A DNA stretch of 64,000 nucleotides, taken from DAOUKH01 sp965207995 (GTDB lineage Bacteria > Chloroflexota > Dehalococcoidia > SHYB01). The notes under the pieces are model-generated. The model was not told where the DNA came from and ran no database searches. It saw only the letters and a list, made by a program, of their open reading frames with translations. The first letter of the stretch is position 1. Each line of letters opens with the position of its first letter. The stretch is from assembly GCA_965207995.1 (NCBI GenBank), contig OZ242299.1, forward strand, positions 558,001 through 622,000, written 5' to 3'. A program made the position numbers and the translations under genes. This document shows positions 50,860 through 60,683 of the stretch, piece by piece.

Positions 50860-50985
50860 CCAAGAGCTATGCCGCTCAGCGGTTATGGCTCTAGCTCCTA
50901 GGACTCTGGAAGAATGACTTACGCAGACTACTTCAAAGGTGGTATCCACCTCTTTACCGTGCTCAACGGATCGTCAACGCCCTAA
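50860..50985 (+). pseudogene. Decayed duplicate of the cas3 5' end
   Basis: Positions 50860-50942 align without gaps longer than 2 bases with 51352-51434, the region around the true cas3 start. Shared blocks are CCAAGAGCT, ATGGCTCTAGC and ATGACTTACGCAG. After the ATG at 50914 the copy reads MTYADYFKGGIHLF and then stops at 50985, whereas cas3 continues. It is a relic of a second cas3 start or of a recombination event, with the flanking control sequence copied as well. Confidence 0.65.
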
Positions 50986-51405
50986 ACCCGTGGAAATAAA
51001 TGGGGCCGCGACTTAGTTGGTCGCGGATACAGAGAGTTCTCCTGCTGCTGATCGCATAACCTGAGTGCTTCAATGGAGCCTCCTGGTGAGGAGGGTTGCT
51101 GAGGGAGACAGGAGATGGTATGCTTATCTAAGGTTCACTCACGTTATTAGTAATATGTTTCTGACTGAGGGGTAGTGTACATGGAGAAACGAGAGAACGC
51201 AAGAAGAGTTTGCTTTGAGGCTTTCCACTCAAGACGCGATGAAGATCTTGAGGGCGGTGCATCACTTACCATCTGTCGCAGTTCGTCGAAGTTCACCATC
51301 GAGTCCGAAGAGAGGGTAGAGCAATTCGGACCAAGATGCCCGCGCCGAGTGCCAAGAGCTCTGCCGGTCTCCGATAATGGCTCTAGCGTATAGGACTTGG
51401 AAGAG
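50986..51405. other. Upstream region of the cas operon
   Basis: No gene is firmly supported. A 70-codon frame from ATG 51181 to 51393 shows no known family and has no ribosome site. A weak promoter candidate is TTGCTG (51096-51101), 17 bases, TATGCT (51119-51124). TAATATG at 51151 may be another -10. AT-rich compared with the chromosomal part. Confidence 0.35.
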
Positions 51406-53808
51406 ATGACTTACGCAGGCTTCTTCAAGAAGGCGACCGGATTCGATCCCTACCCGTACCAGGCTAAGCTCGTCGAAAGCGATGGGAAGTTCTCGCTCCT
51501 GAGAGTACCGACCGGGTCGGGTAAGACCGAAGCTGTGATCCTGGGGTGGCTCTATCTCCGTTGCGAGTGCGCGAACGCCGCCCCGCCGCGCAGGTTGGTC
51601 TACTGCCTGCCGATGCGGACACTGGTGGACCAGACCGTCCGCCGGGTTGAGAAGTGGCTTGTGAATCTGCGTATGACGGACGATGTTGGGGTTGTCACGC
51701 TCATGGGCGGAGAGCCGCGCAAGCAGTGGTACTTGGAGCCTGAGAAGCCGTTCATTGTCGTGGGAACTCAGGACATGCTGCTGTCCCGCGCCCTGAACCG
51801 TGGGTACGGCATGGGCTACAACATGTGGCCTGTGGAGTACGGACTGCTGAACAACGACTGCCTGTGGGTTATGGACGAGATCCAGCTCATGGCAAACGGC
51901 CTGCCCACGTCAACACAACTGGCGGGACTGCGGGACAAGCTGGATACCTTCGGACCGGCCCGGAGCATCTGGATGTCGGCAACGGCCCGCCCCGACTGGT
52001 TGGACACCATTGACCATCGCCGCCCTGGGGCGGAGCAGGTAATGGAGCTTGGCCCCGCCGACCTTGCGGACGCTCGCTTAGGTAATCGTCACAGCGCCCA
52101 AAAGATAGTGACTAGAGTCAAGAGGCAGAAGGAGGTAGCCGCACTCATCGCGGAGAAGCACGTGTTGGGCACATTGACGCTGGCGATAGTCAACACGGTC
52201 GAGCGCGCACAGAAACTCTACGCCGAGCTGGTCAAACCTCGGAACAAGTTACTCCCGGACGTCGAGAAAGTCTTAGTGCATTCGCGTTTCCGAGAGGATG
52301 ACCGGCAGAGGAAGCAAGGCCGAATCGATGCGTCTCTCAGTTGTGCAGGCCGGGTCGTAGTCGCGACACAGGCGGTCGAGGCGGGGGTGGATATCTCGGC
52401 GCGTACGCTGATAACTGAGATTGCGCCTTGGGCGTCGATGGTGCAACGGTTTGGCCGGTGCAACCGCGAGGGTAAGTACGAGTATGGGGACGTCCTGTGG
52501 TTGGATGTGGAAAAGGACACCGCTCCATATGACTCGGATGACGTTGAGCACGCCCGCGGAATCATGGAATCCCTGGAAGGTAAGTCTGTTGGGCCTGCTG
52601 CGCTTGAAGATATGGGCAACGAGATGAAGGACCCTGACCACGCCATCGTCATTCGTAGGCGAGACGTGGTGGGGCTTTTCGACACGACGCCGGACTTGTC
52701 GGGGAGCTATTTGGACGTGTCGCAATACATCCGTGGGACGGAAGAGACGGGCGTAACGATATTCTGGCGCGATGTTCCAGAGGACTATCCAGACGAGGGA
52801 GAGCCGAGGCCACGCCATAACGAGACGGTGAGCGTGCCCCTTGGCGACTCAAGGGGCGGCCCAAAGGGAATCAAGGACTACTTGGATAGTAACCGCAAGG
52901 CGTGGATATGGGACTTCTTGGACAGTCAGTGGCGGGAGATTCGGTCTCGCGAGGTTTATCCCGGCATGACGCTGATGCTGGATGCGAACCAAGGCGGATA
53001 TGACCCTGATTCGGGCTGGGACGTTTCCGGGAAAGATCGGGTGGAACCTGTGTCGGCTCAAGGAGAGAACTGGGAACCAGTGCCGGAAGGTCAGGGTTCG
53101 GAGCCGACGAACACGTCACAGCGAAAGTGGGTGAGCCTGTCAGACCACTCCCGTCATGTGGAAGCGGAGGCACTCGTCATCCTTCACGCGATGTCTGAGC
53201 AATTCGAGCCCGGCGTCCTCGAAGCAGTGGCGCTAGCGGCACTGTATCACGATGCTGGTAAGGCACACCCGGCATTCCAGGAAATGTTGCATAAAGATGG
53301 CGAATGCCCTCCTGGAGGGGTTTTACTAGCCAAGAGTCGAGGTAACGGAAGGATGGATCGCCGTCATTTCCGGCATGAGTTGGGCAGTGCATTGGCGTTG
53401 TTGAAGCACGCCCACATATCGACCGACGGCATGCGCGACCTCGCCGCGTACTTGGCAGCAACACATCATGGAAAGGTCAGGCTCGGCATAAGGTCTCTGC
53501 CGGGGGCGCGGACAGGAAACAAGGATAGCAGCCCGGACCCGGACAACCTGTTGGGGTATCCGATGTCAGCGCCTGAGACGCTGCCGGCTGTGGATCTAGG
53601 CAAAGGGCTTCTCGTACCCAAGACGACTCTGGATGTGTCAGTAGCCCGGATGGGGATGGACGAGAACGAGAGGCGGTCATGGCTGGAGCGGAGCCTAACG
53701 CTATTGGAGCGCTACGGACCGTTCAGGCTTGCCTACTTGGAAGCGCTAGTACGTGCTGCCGACATGCGGGCTAGTGCGAAGGAGCAGGGGGAGGAGACCG
53801 CAGAATGA
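51406..53808 (+). CDS. cas3: Cas3 helicase-nuclease of type I-G (C-terminal HD)
   Basis: From ATG 51406 an 800-residue protein; an in-frame TTG at 51397 is possible. Superfamily 2 helicase at the N-terminus: Walker A PTGSGKT (35-41), DEIQ (157-160), MSATARPDW and QAVEAGVDISARTLITEI, MVQRFGRCNREGKYEYG. The HD nuclease is at the C-terminus: SDHSRHVEAEALVI (His581) and LYHDAGKAHPAFQEM (His615-Asp616), then RHELGSALALLKHAH. The helicase-HD order (HD last) is diagnostic of type I-G/I-U Cas3, the reverse of ordinary Cas3. It unwinds and cuts invader DNA after Cascade recruits it. Stop overlaps csx17 by 4 bases. Confidence 0.95.
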   Translation: MTYAGFFKKATGFDPYPYQAKLVESDGKFSLLRVPTGSGKTEAVILGWLYLRCECANAAPPRRLVYCLPMRTLVDQTVRRVEKWLVNLRMTDDVGVVTLMGGEPRKQWYLEPEKPFIVVGTQDMLLSRALNRGYGMGYNMWPVEYGLLNNDCLWVMDEIQLMANGLPTSTQLAGLRDKLDTFGPARSIWMSATARPDWLDTIDHRRPGAEQVMELGPADLADARLGNRHSAQKIVTRVKRQKEVAALIAEKHVLGTLTLAIVNTVERAQKLYAELVKPRNKLLPDVEKVLVHSRFREDDRQRKQGRIDASLSCAGRVVVATQAVEAGVDISARTLITEIAPWASMVQRFGRCNREGKYEYGDVLWLDVEKDTAPYDSDDVEHARGIMESLEGKSVGPAALEDMGNEMKDPDHAIVIRRRDVVGLFDTTPDLSGSYLDVSQYIRGTEETGVTIFWRDVPEDYPDEGEPRPRHNETVSVPLGDSRGGPKGIKDYLDSNRKAWIWDFLDSQWREIRSREVYPGMTLMLDANQGGYDPDSGWDVSGKDRVEPVSAQGENWEPVPEGQGSEPTNTSQRKWVSLSDHSRHVEAEALVILHAMSEQFEPGVLEAVALAALYHDAGKAHPAFQEMLHKDGECPPGGVLLAKSRGNGRMDRRHFRHELGSALALLKHAHISTDGMRDLAAYLAATHHGKVRLGIRSLPGARTGNKDSSPDPDNLLGYPMSAPETLPAVDLGKGLLVPKTTLDVSVARMGMDENERRSWLERSLTLLERYGPFRLAYLEALVRAADMRASAKEQGEETAE

Positions 53809-55961
53809 GCCACGTCTTGGAGTTGCGGGGATGCACGCCGGAGCCTTTGATGTCGTATCTGAAAGCGCTCGGTATCTTCCGGCTGGTGGCGCAGCAGAGA
53901 GACAAGGGCGCCCGTGCTTGGTGGCGTAACGACAAGTTTATGCTAAGTTCGTCGTTGGACAGAGGTGCTCTGGTGGACTTCTTCCTAGAGGAGTATAGAC
54001 CAACGCCCATCATGTCCCCGTGGAACCGCGGCAGCGGATTCTACCCGAAGGATAACTCCAAGGCCATGGAGGTCATTTTGGAGTTGGAGTCACCGAGATT
54101 CCAGCGTTGGCATGAGGTGGTTTCCATAGCCAAGAGGATAGTGTCTAAGGGTGATGGGCTTAAGCAGCAAGGACTCAAAGAGTGGGTGCTTGCCCAGTGC
54201 AGGGCCGAGTTCCCCGACGACGCACTGGACTGGCTTGATGCGACGTACGTCCTTACCGCAGATGGAGCGAAGTTCCCACCCCTTCTAGGTACAGGCGGCA
54301 ACGACGGACGGCTGGAATTCAGCAACAACTTCATGCAGAACGTGGTCTACGCATTGAACATAGATGACCAACGCAACGGGGCTTCGGTGGCTCAGAGTCG
54401 TCTCATTGCTGCCTTGTTCAACGAGGGTTCTCCGCAACTCATGAAGAAGCGTTCGACGGGGTTCTACAATCCTGGAAGCGTGGGGGGTGCCAACGCATCC
54501 GTGGGGTTCAACGATGATGCACTGACCAACCCCTGGGACTACGTGTTCATGTTCGAAGGTGTCCTTCTGTTCGCCGGCGCGGCAGCTCGGAGACTGTCAT
54601 CGCAAACATCGTCCAAAGCGATATTCCCATTCACCGTAGACAGTTCCGCTGCCGGGTATGGAACGTCCGCAGACTCCGAATATGGGGACTCTTCTAGGGC
54701 CGAGTTCTGGGCTCCCCTATGGGACCAACCCACCAAAATCCAGGAATTGGATCACCTGGTTTCGGAGGGGCGCGCCCAGATGGGGAGGCGCCAGGGAGCA
54801 AATGGAACGGACTTTGCCAGAGCAGTCATCGGCCTGGGGACGGAGCGCGGGGTTCGGCAGTTTCAGCGATACGGATTCATGGTACGGAACGGATTGGCGT
54901 ATCTGGCCGCTCCATTGGGTCGATTCTACACCCCGGACCACGAGGCATCGGAGCGTGCCAACCTCGCCGACGTACTGTTCGATCTGGATGTGTGGCTGAA
55001 CAGTCTTCGGCGCAACGCGTCCGGTAATAGAGGGCCGGCCGGCCTTGGCACAGTCCTGAGGCAGGTCGAGGATGCAATCATAGAGTTTTGCCAACGAGGA
55101 AGACCGCACGAGCTTCAGAATGTGTTGATCGCAGTGGGACGCGCCGAGCGGTGGGTGGCGGTCTCGGGGCTGCGGGAAAACGTCAGCCCACTCAGCAATC
55201 TCTCGCCTAAGTGGTTTGATCAAGCCAATGATGACTCCGTCGAATTCAGGGCGGCCAAGGCTATGTCATCTATCCTTCAGGAGCCGACTTCAGGAATAGG
55301 CCCAATCAGGTGGAACTTGGAGCCCGTTAGAGTGCCTCAGCGACGCTTAGAGTGGGCTACGGACAGCACATCGTTCGTATGGACCGGGGGTGATCCGTTG
55401 GCCAACATGCTTGCCGTGCTGGAACGCCGTTGCATTGAAGGAAAGATGCACGGTATTCAGAGTCGCCACCCGCCACTTAACGCAGCGTACTCGGCCAATT
55501 TGAGTGACATCGTGTCATTCCTGAACGGTAATGTAGATGATCAGCGCATAGCTGACCTCTCATTGCCGCTGTCATTCGTTCACTACTGGCAGCGCCCAGC
55601 GCCGAACAATTTCCAGCAGGAACCGCCGGTCGATTTGCCGGTTGCGTACGCGGCGATGAAGCTGACGTTGCTGACCGGAGAATTCAAGTGCCTGGAGTTC
55701 GGTCCTGGTGTGGACATCGCCATGGAGCCATCCATGCTGGCGATGCTGCGCGCGGGTAGAGTGAGCAGCGCTTATCGGGTGGCATGTAGGCGTCTGAGCG
55801 CGTCGGGACTACGACCTTTGTCAGAAGCCCCTGGCATAAGTGATGGATCAAAGCAGGGGCGACGGATAGCGGCGGCGTTGTTGTTTCCACTGGACGAGGG
55901 TGCATACTGTGCCCTTGCTCATCGTGCACTGCGCAAGCCGAACGGACGCGAAACCGGATAA
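53805..55961 (+). CDS. csx17: Csx17 (Cas8-like large subunit of type I-G Cascade)
   Basis: A 718-residue protein beginning VLELRGCTPEPLMSYLKALG, then IFRLVAQQRDKGARAWWRND, KFMLSSSLDRGALVDFFLEE and YRPTPIMSPWNRGSGFYPKD. These blocks are the signature of Csx17, the large subunit of type I-U/I-G Cascade, which reads the protospacer-adjacent motif and helps load Cas3. Start overlaps the cas3 stop (ATGA). Confidence 0.95.
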   Translation: MSHVLELRGCTPEPLMSYLKALGIFRLVAQQRDKGARAWWRNDKFMLSSSLDRGALVDFFLEEYRPTPIMSPWNRGSGFYPKDNSKAMEVILELESPRFQRWHEVVSIAKRIVSKGDGLKQQGLKEWVLAQCRAEFPDDALDWLDATYVLTADGAKFPPLLGTGGNDGRLEFSNNFMQNVVYALNIDDQRNGASVAQSRLIAALFNEGSPQLMKKRSTGFYNPGSVGGANASVGFNDDALTNPWDYVFMFEGVLLFAGAAARRLSSQTSSKAIFPFTVDSSAAGYGTSADSEYGDSSRAEFWAPLWDQPTKIQELDHLVSEGRAQMGRRQGANGTDFARAVIGLGTERGVRQFQRYGFMVRNGLAYLAAPLGRFYTPDHEASERANLADVLFDLDVWLNSLRRNASGNRGPAGLGTVLRQVEDAIIEFCQRGRPHELQNVLIAVGRAERWVAVSGLRENVSPLSNLSPKWFDQANDDSVEFRAAKAMSSILQEPTSGIGPIRWNLEPVRVPQRRLEWATDSTSFVWTGGDPLANMLAVLERRCIEGKMHGIQSRHPPLNAAYSANLSDIVSFLNGNVDDQRIADLSLPLSFVHYWQRPAPNNFQQEPPVDLPVAYAAMKLTLLTGEFKCLEFGPGVDIAMEPSMLAMLRAGRVSSAYRVACRRLSASGLRPLSEAPGISDGSKQGRRIAAALLFPLDEGAYCALAHRALRKPNGRETG

Positions 55962-55994
55962 AGTGGCCGAACAATAATCAGGAGGTTCTTGAAC

Positions 55995-56993
55995 ATGACG
56001 ATTGATTGGAAGCAAATGGACGGTGTTCCACGCCTCCTAATGGAGGCTGAGCTGAGACCAGTACAGGGTACGCGGTTCCAGCCCACGGGTTTTCCTGATC
56101 TTGGTGCTGCTACGTATGAAGCCGTCGGCAAGGTCGATATGGTATTGGTCGAGTCGGCGCAGTCCATGGCCAATCGAATGGAAGCCGTTTGCTGGGACGA
56201 AGAGAACGAGTCTCCGCCCTCCGTACTCAATGGAATGCCTTACGTCTCAGTGGCCCTATGGGACAGTGGCAGCTCCACCAATTCGATCCTGGAAGCTCAC
56301 AGGCTCAACTCCCCCTACATCATGCGTGATGAGGATTTCGCGGCCAAAATCCGGGATGAGGCAGGGCTACCAGGTCGAAAAGAGAAGGAAGAGGTCGGAG
56401 AGTTTAATCGTGCGGCCCTTGCCAAGGCGGTGTTCAAGTATGACCCAGGCTCCGTGCTGCATGGGGTCTTCTTGGAAAAGCTGCTCGGACTCGCCCGGCT
56501 CCAGCGCTGCCTGTCCGGGTTCGTAGAGGCCTGCAACTCCAATGTTGCGGACAGCGGCGGCGTCAAGAACGACCGGATCGCTCCCTCGCCAGGGTCTTTG
56601 AGGCAGATAGGTTTGGAGGTTAGCGCTGCGGAAGGTTACGGCAACGTTCCATTCCACCGTACAGAATACACCGCTGAGCTTATCACCGCCTACTTCAACC
56701 TGGATTTGGCGCAGATTCGGGCCTATGGGTTGGGCGAGAGTGCAGAGCGGTTCCTGGTCACATTAGCGTTGTGGAAGGTGCGTAAGTTCTTGGAAACTGG
56801 GTTGCGACTGCGGACGGCTTGCGACCTGGATGTTTGCGGCGGCCTGAATGTCACGCGGCCTCAAGGGTTCGACGTACCGCTAACATCAGATCTGACGGCC
56901 AGTCTCCCAAGGCTCATAGAGGCGTGCGCCTCCGAAGGGTTGTTCGCAGACCCCCCCGTAACGCAGCTTACGTTCGAGAAGAAGGGCAAGTAG
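55995..56993 (+). CDS. csb1: Csb1 (Cas7 backbone subunit, type I-G)
   Basis: A 332-residue protein from ATG 55995 (AGGAGG 9 bases upstream; an upstream in-frame TTG is too close). MTIDWKQMDGVPRLLMEAEL, RPVQGTRFQPTGFPDLGAAT, DMVLVESAQSMANRMEAVCW. The ESAQSMANR block is the GSU0053/Csb1 signature; the RRM-like backbone protein lines the crRNA. Expressed with csx17 (33-base gap). Confidence 0.95.
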   Translation: MTIDWKQMDGVPRLLMEAELRPVQGTRFQPTGFPDLGAATYEAVGKVDMVLVESAQSMANRMEAVCWDEENESPPSVLNGMPYVSVALWDSGSSTNSILEAHRLNSPYIMRDEDFAAKIRDEAGLPGRKEKEEVGEFNRAALAKAVFKYDPGSVLHGVFLEKLLGLARLQRCLSGFVEACNSNVADSGGVKNDRIAPSPGSLRQIGLEVSAAEGYGNVPFHRTEYTAELITAYFNLDLAQIRAYGLGESAERFLVTLALWKVRKFLETGLRLRTACDLDVCGGLNVTRPQGFDVPLTSDLTASLPRLIEACASEGLFADPPVTQLTFEKKGK

Positions 56994-56999
56994 TCTGCC

Positions 57000-58475
57000 G
57001 TGGTTGCGATCAAATTCACGTTCACGGCCAACCGCTACCATGCCACCCAGTGGGGCAGGCATGTCAATGAAGGTGTGTTGGAGTGGCCGCCGTCTCCGTG
57101 GAGGATTCTACGGGGCATCGTCGCGACTTGGCATCGCACACTGCCCGACATCCCAACTGAACGTGTCCGTTCCATACTTGGAGCGCTGGTGTCCGAGTAT
57201 CCAAAGTTCCACTTACCCGCAGCGTCCACAGGCCACACCCGACACTACATGCCTTACAGCGACGGGACGCGGAAGAGAACGACACTGGTGTTGGACCCGT
57301 TCGTGGCAGTTCAACCCAAGAAGTCCCTGTTCGCAATCTGGCCAAACGTCAACTTGGACTCGCAGCAATGGAGTGACCTAGAGCGCATTCTTAGCAGCAT
57401 GCCGTATCTGGGACGCGCCGAGTCATGGGTGACTGCGGAACTCACATCGAATCATCTCGATCCCAACTCCTATGTTCTGGATAATAGTGCACTTCCGGAT
57501 AGCGATGTAGAGGTCGTACGGACGCTGGTGCCTAACAACGGCATTGGCCTAGATGAGTTGCAGGTGGAGACGTCTACCCTCAGGAGTAAAGGGCGCATCG
57601 ACCCGGAAGGTACACACTGGCGTTCGTACGTACGCAGGCGCGACTGCTTCACGTCTTTCCAAACCAAGCGATCACGACGGGCCGCTGGCGGTGAAGATGC
57701 GACAGTGATCCGGTTTGCCCTGTCCGGCAAGGTCTTGCCAATGGCCTTCGACACCCTCCGTTGGGGCGAGTTGGCCCGCAAGTGCGCAATGTCCCAGTAC
57801 GGCAGAAACAATGATGGGGGAGTATCCCAATTCTTGTCAGGCAAGGACCCCTCTGGAACACCGCTAAAGGGACATAGACACAGCTTCTACATGCCAACTG
57901 ATGAAGATGGCGACGGGAGACTGGATCACCTAACGATTTGGACACCGGGCGGGCTCACTGAAGAAGAGTTTCGAGCCCTCGTATCGATAAGCACTCTCAA
58001 TCCCGGCCGCAACCTTGAGCCAATTCAGATGGTCTACCAAGGCCACGGCGTCGCCGATGATTTCGTCGGGGTCTCCCGATTATTCAACAGTTCGAGGGTA
58101 TGGAGGTCACTAACGCCTTACGTCCTGACCCGGCATGTCAAGTTCCGAGGGCCGCTGGATGAGAACGGACGAAAGACGATGGCCGATGGCCCCGAGGAAC
58201 AGATCGCCCGCGAAGTGTCGTTGCGCTGGTCAGGGGGCCTTAGACTGGTAAGTGTGGCGATCCATAACCAGCGCGATTCTATCGTGCCGATGAAGGAAGG
58301 GAGGTCGAATGGGTTTCGACCCTTTGATTTCTTCACTTACAGACGGGGAGGAGGTTCCAATGGCGGAGGGGTATTCAACTTCAAGCTAGAGTTCGACTGT
58401 CCGGTTCAAGGGCCTTTGGCGCTGGGCTTCGCTTGTCATCAAGGTCTGGGCATTTTCGTTCCTGAAGGGTCTTAG
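57000..58475 (+). CDS. csb2: Csb2 (Cas5-Cas6-like subunit, type I-G)
   Basis: A 491-residue protein (GTG start, weak ribosome site). The Cas5-like N-terminal half starts AIKFTFTANRYHATQWGRHV, NEGVLEWPPSPWRILRGIVA; the Cas6-like half includes LKGHRHSFYMPTDEDGDGRL and DHLTIWTPGGLTEEEFRAL, with a His-rich stretch that may hold the RNase site, and ends with a Gly-rich RRGGGSNGGGVFNFKLEF segment. Matches Csb2/GSU0054. It processes the repeat hairpin and forms the crRNA 5' cap. Confidence 0.92.
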   Translation: MVAIKFTFTANRYHATQWGRHVNEGVLEWPPSPWRILRGIVATWHRTLPDIPTERVRSILGALVSEYPKFHLPAASTGHTRHYMPYSDGTRKRTTLVLDPFVAVQPKKSLFAIWPNVNLDSQQWSDLERILSSMPYLGRAESWVTAELTSNHLDPNSYVLDNSALPDSDVEVVRTLVPNNGIGLDELQVETSTLRSKGRIDPEGTHWRSYVRRRDCFTSFQTKRSRRAAGGEDATVIRFALSGKVLPMAFDTLRWGELARKCAMSQYGRNNDGGVSQFLSGKDPSGTPLKGHRHSFYMPTDEDGDGRLDHLTIWTPGGLTEEEFRALVSISTLNPGRNLEPIQMVYQGHGVADDFVGVSRLFNSSRVWRSLTPYVLTRHVKFRGPLDENGRKTMADGPEEQIAREVSLRWSGGLRLVSVAIHNQRDSIVPMKEGRSNGFRPFDFFTYRRGGGSNGGGVFNFKLEFDCPVQGPLALGFACHQGLGIFVPEGS

Positions 58476-58479
58476 AAGT

Positions 58480-60198
58480 ATGGCGACTACTACGCTCCCC
58501 GACTCCCAATTGCCGGACTTGGTCCCTGCCCGGATGCTCAACGAGTATGCCTACTGCCCACGGCTCGCCTACTTGGAATGGGTGCAGGGCGAGTTCGCCG
58601 ACAGCGTGGATACTGTTGAAGGCCGCTTCCAGCACCGGAGGGTGGATCGTCCATCGGGAACACTCTCTACCCCTCCCACCAAGGATGCGGAGGATAGGTC
58701 TTCAGACGATGAGGATGCCGTGCATGAGACCATCCACGCCCGCTCAGTTCTGGTGTCCGACCATGCGCTAGGCGCGATTGCACGCATTGACTTGGTAGAA
58801 GGGGAGGGCAGCCTTGTCACCCCGGTGGACTACAAGCACGGCAAGGCTCCCGACTTGCCGGAAGGGGCTTGGGAGCCGGAACGAGTCCAGGTGTGCCTAC
58901 AGGGACTGCTCCTACGCGCCAACGGCTACACCTGCAATGAAGGAATGCTCTACTTTGTCGAGTCCCACCACCGAGTACCTGTTCCCTTCGACGATGCCCT
59001 GGTTGCCCGGACACTCGAACTGCTGTCGGACATCAGGGATATGGCTAGATCTGGGCAAATCCCACCCCCTTTGGTGGACAGTCCCAAGTGTCCCAGATGT
59101 TCCCTGGTAGGCATCTGCCTCCCCGACGAGGTGAACTTCATATCAGCCAATGGTCAGACCGTCAGGGCAGATGATGTCCGCCGTCTGACGCCAGCAAGGG
59201 ATGACGCAATCCCTGTTTACGTGCATTCCCAGGGGGCAGTTGTAGGTAAGTCGGGCGACCAGTTGGAAGTGAAGCAAAAGGGACAGGTCTTGCAGAGAGT
59301 TCGCTTGATGGAAGTCTCCAATTTGTCCCTCTTCGGCAATGTCCAGGTCACCGCCCAAGCTCTTCGGGAACTATGCAACCGAAACATACCAGTCTGCCAC
59401 TTCACCTATGGTGGCTGGTTCAACGGCATCACCACAGGAATGAGCCACAAGAACGTGGAATTGCGCTCCCGCCAATACTTGGGGGCAATGGCTACCGAAA
59501 CAGCCTTGACCATATCAAGGCAGATAGTCTTCGGAAAGATAAAGAACTGCCGGACTCTCCTGCGCCGGAATCATCGGGACCCTCCCGTTGCCATCTTGGC
59601 AGAGTTGAACCGCCTAGCCGACAGCGCACGAAACGCGGCTTCCGTGGATACACTTCTGGGGATCGAAGGAGCTGCGGCCCGGACCTACTTCTCCGAGTTT
59701 GAAGGTATGATCAAGTCTGATTCCTTGGAGTTCGACTTCCATGGACGCAACCGGCGTCCTCCTAGAGACCCGGTAAACGCTGTTCTCTCGTTTCTCTACG
59801 CCATGCTGATCAAGCAAGCCACGGTAACGGCTTTGGCCGTGGGGTTTGACCCTTACCTGGGCTTCTATCATCAGCCCAAGTACGGAAAGCCAGCGCTATC
59901 TTTGGATATGGTGGAGGAGTTCAGGCCCCTGATTGCCGACTCCGTGTGCCTGACCCTCATCAACAACGGAGAGTTGGGAGCGGAACACTTCATAGTACGG
60001 GGAGACGCTGCGGCACTGACTCAGGCCGGTCGCCGCAAAGTCATCGAAGCTTGGGAGCGACGTATGGATACGTTGGTTACACACCCGCTATTCGGGTACT
60101 CGGTCAGCTACCGACGCATCCTGGAGATCCAAGCACGGCTGCTCTCGCGGCACTTGCTGGGCGAGCTGCCTGCGTACCCCGTATTCAGGACGAGGTAG
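58480..60198 (+). CDS. cas4/cas1: Cas4-Cas1 fusion (spacer acquisition)
   Basis: A 572-residue fusion. The Cas4 part (1-215) has Cys26 (AYCPRLAYLEW), the RecB-like PVDYKHGK (Asp117-Tyr118-Lys119), ERVQVCLQG (Gln137/Gln141) and the cluster CPRCSLVGIC (Cys204, Cys207, Cys213): four Cys for an iron-sulphur cluster. The Cas1 part (225-572) has LLGIEGAAARTYFSEF (catalytic Glu), GFDPYLGFYHQPKYGKPALS (His464) and LDMVEEFRPLIADSV. Cas4-1 fusions are typical of type I-G; the Cas4 nuclease trims prespacers and picks PAM-proximal ends, Cas1 integrates them with Cas2. Starts 4 bases after csb2 and ends 2 bases before cas2. Confidence 0.95.
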   Translation: MATTTLPDSQLPDLVPARMLNEYAYCPRLAYLEWVQGEFADSVDTVEGRFQHRRVDRPSGTLSTPPTKDAEDRSSDDEDAVHETIHARSVLVSDHALGAIARIDLVEGEGSLVTPVDYKHGKAPDLPEGAWEPERVQVCLQGLLLRANGYTCNEGMLYFVESHHRVPVPFDDALVARTLELLSDIRDMARSGQIPPPLVDSPKCPRCSLVGICLPDEVNFISANGQTVRADDVRRLTPARDDAIPVYVHSQGAVVGKSGDQLEVKQKGQVLQRVRLMEVSNLSLFGNVQVTAQALRELCNRNIPVCHFTYGGWFNGITTGMSHKNVELRSRQYLGAMATETALTISRQIVFGKIKNCRTLLRRNHRDPPVAILAELNRLADSARNAASVDTLLGIEGAAARTYFSEFEGMIKSDSLEFDFHGRNRRPPRDPVNAVLSFLYAMLIKQATVTALAVGFDPYLGFYHQPKYGKPALSLDMVEEFRPLIADSVCLTLINNGELGAEHFIVRGDAAALTQAGRRKVIEAWERRMDTLVTHPLFGYSVSYRRILEIQARLLSRHLLGELPAYPVFRTR

Positions 60199-60200
60199 AC

Positions 60201-60491
60201 ATGCGCAATCGATTCTTGGTGTGCTACGATGTGTCCGATCCCAAACGCCTGAGTCGGACGTACAAGAAGATGACCGGGTTCGGCGAGCCAGCACAATACT
60301 CTGTATTCATTTGTGACCTGTCGCCGAAGGAAAGGGTATTGCTGGAAGTCGCACTCACGGAGATTCTGAACCTGAAGGAGGATCGAGTGTTGATAGTGGA
60401 CATGGGACCTTCCGAGGGCCGAGGAAGTGAGAGTGTTACGATCTTGGGGAATGCTCGTGAAATGCCCCGGCGGTCAGTGGTGATTGTGTGA
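60201..60491 (+). CDS. cas2: Cas2
   Basis: A 96-residue protein: MRNRFLVCYDVSDPKRLSRT, YKKMTGFGEPAQYSVFICDL. YDVSDPKR is the Cas2 N-terminal motif with the metal-binding Asp. GAGG precedes the ATG. It forms the dimeric core of the Cas1-Cas2 integrase. Confidence 0.97.
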   Translation: MRNRFLVCYDVSDPKRLSRTYKKMTGFGEPAQYSVFICDLSPKERVLLEVALTEILNLKEDRVLIVDMGPSEGRGSESVTILGNAREMPRRSVVIV

Positions 60492-60683
60492 ATAACAAGA
60501 GGTCTGAACCCGTCGACGAGAGGTCCAGAGGTGATGTAATCCCCTTGCACCTCTCGCAGCAAATCAACCAAGAGTCGTCCCGTTTTGGTTGGTTTGGATG
60601 GGAGCAGTTGCAAATTACCGCACCGTCAGCTCAAAAGGTTCACGATTCGGGCGCAAAGAGGCCGAATTTAGTGGCAAATAGCT
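60492..60683 (+). promoter_or_regulatory. CRISPR leader
   Basis: 192 bases from the cas2 stop to the first repeat. It contains GACGAGAGGTCCAGAGG, TTGGTTGGTTTGGATGGG and an AT-richer stretch AAGAGGCCGAATTTAGTGGC just before the array. Position directly downstream of cas2 and upstream of the array, on the same strand, identifies it as the leader; new spacers should be added here. Confidence 0.8.

Noticed and set aside
51175..51393. 72-codon frame upstream of cas3
   Set aside because: No family and no ribosome site; kept only as a note in the intergenic description.
53805..55961. Csx17 gene as an unrelated giant hypothetical protein
   Set aside because: The N-terminal GCTPEPLMSYLKALG and PWNRGSGFYPKD blocks and the position between cas3 and csb1 identify it.
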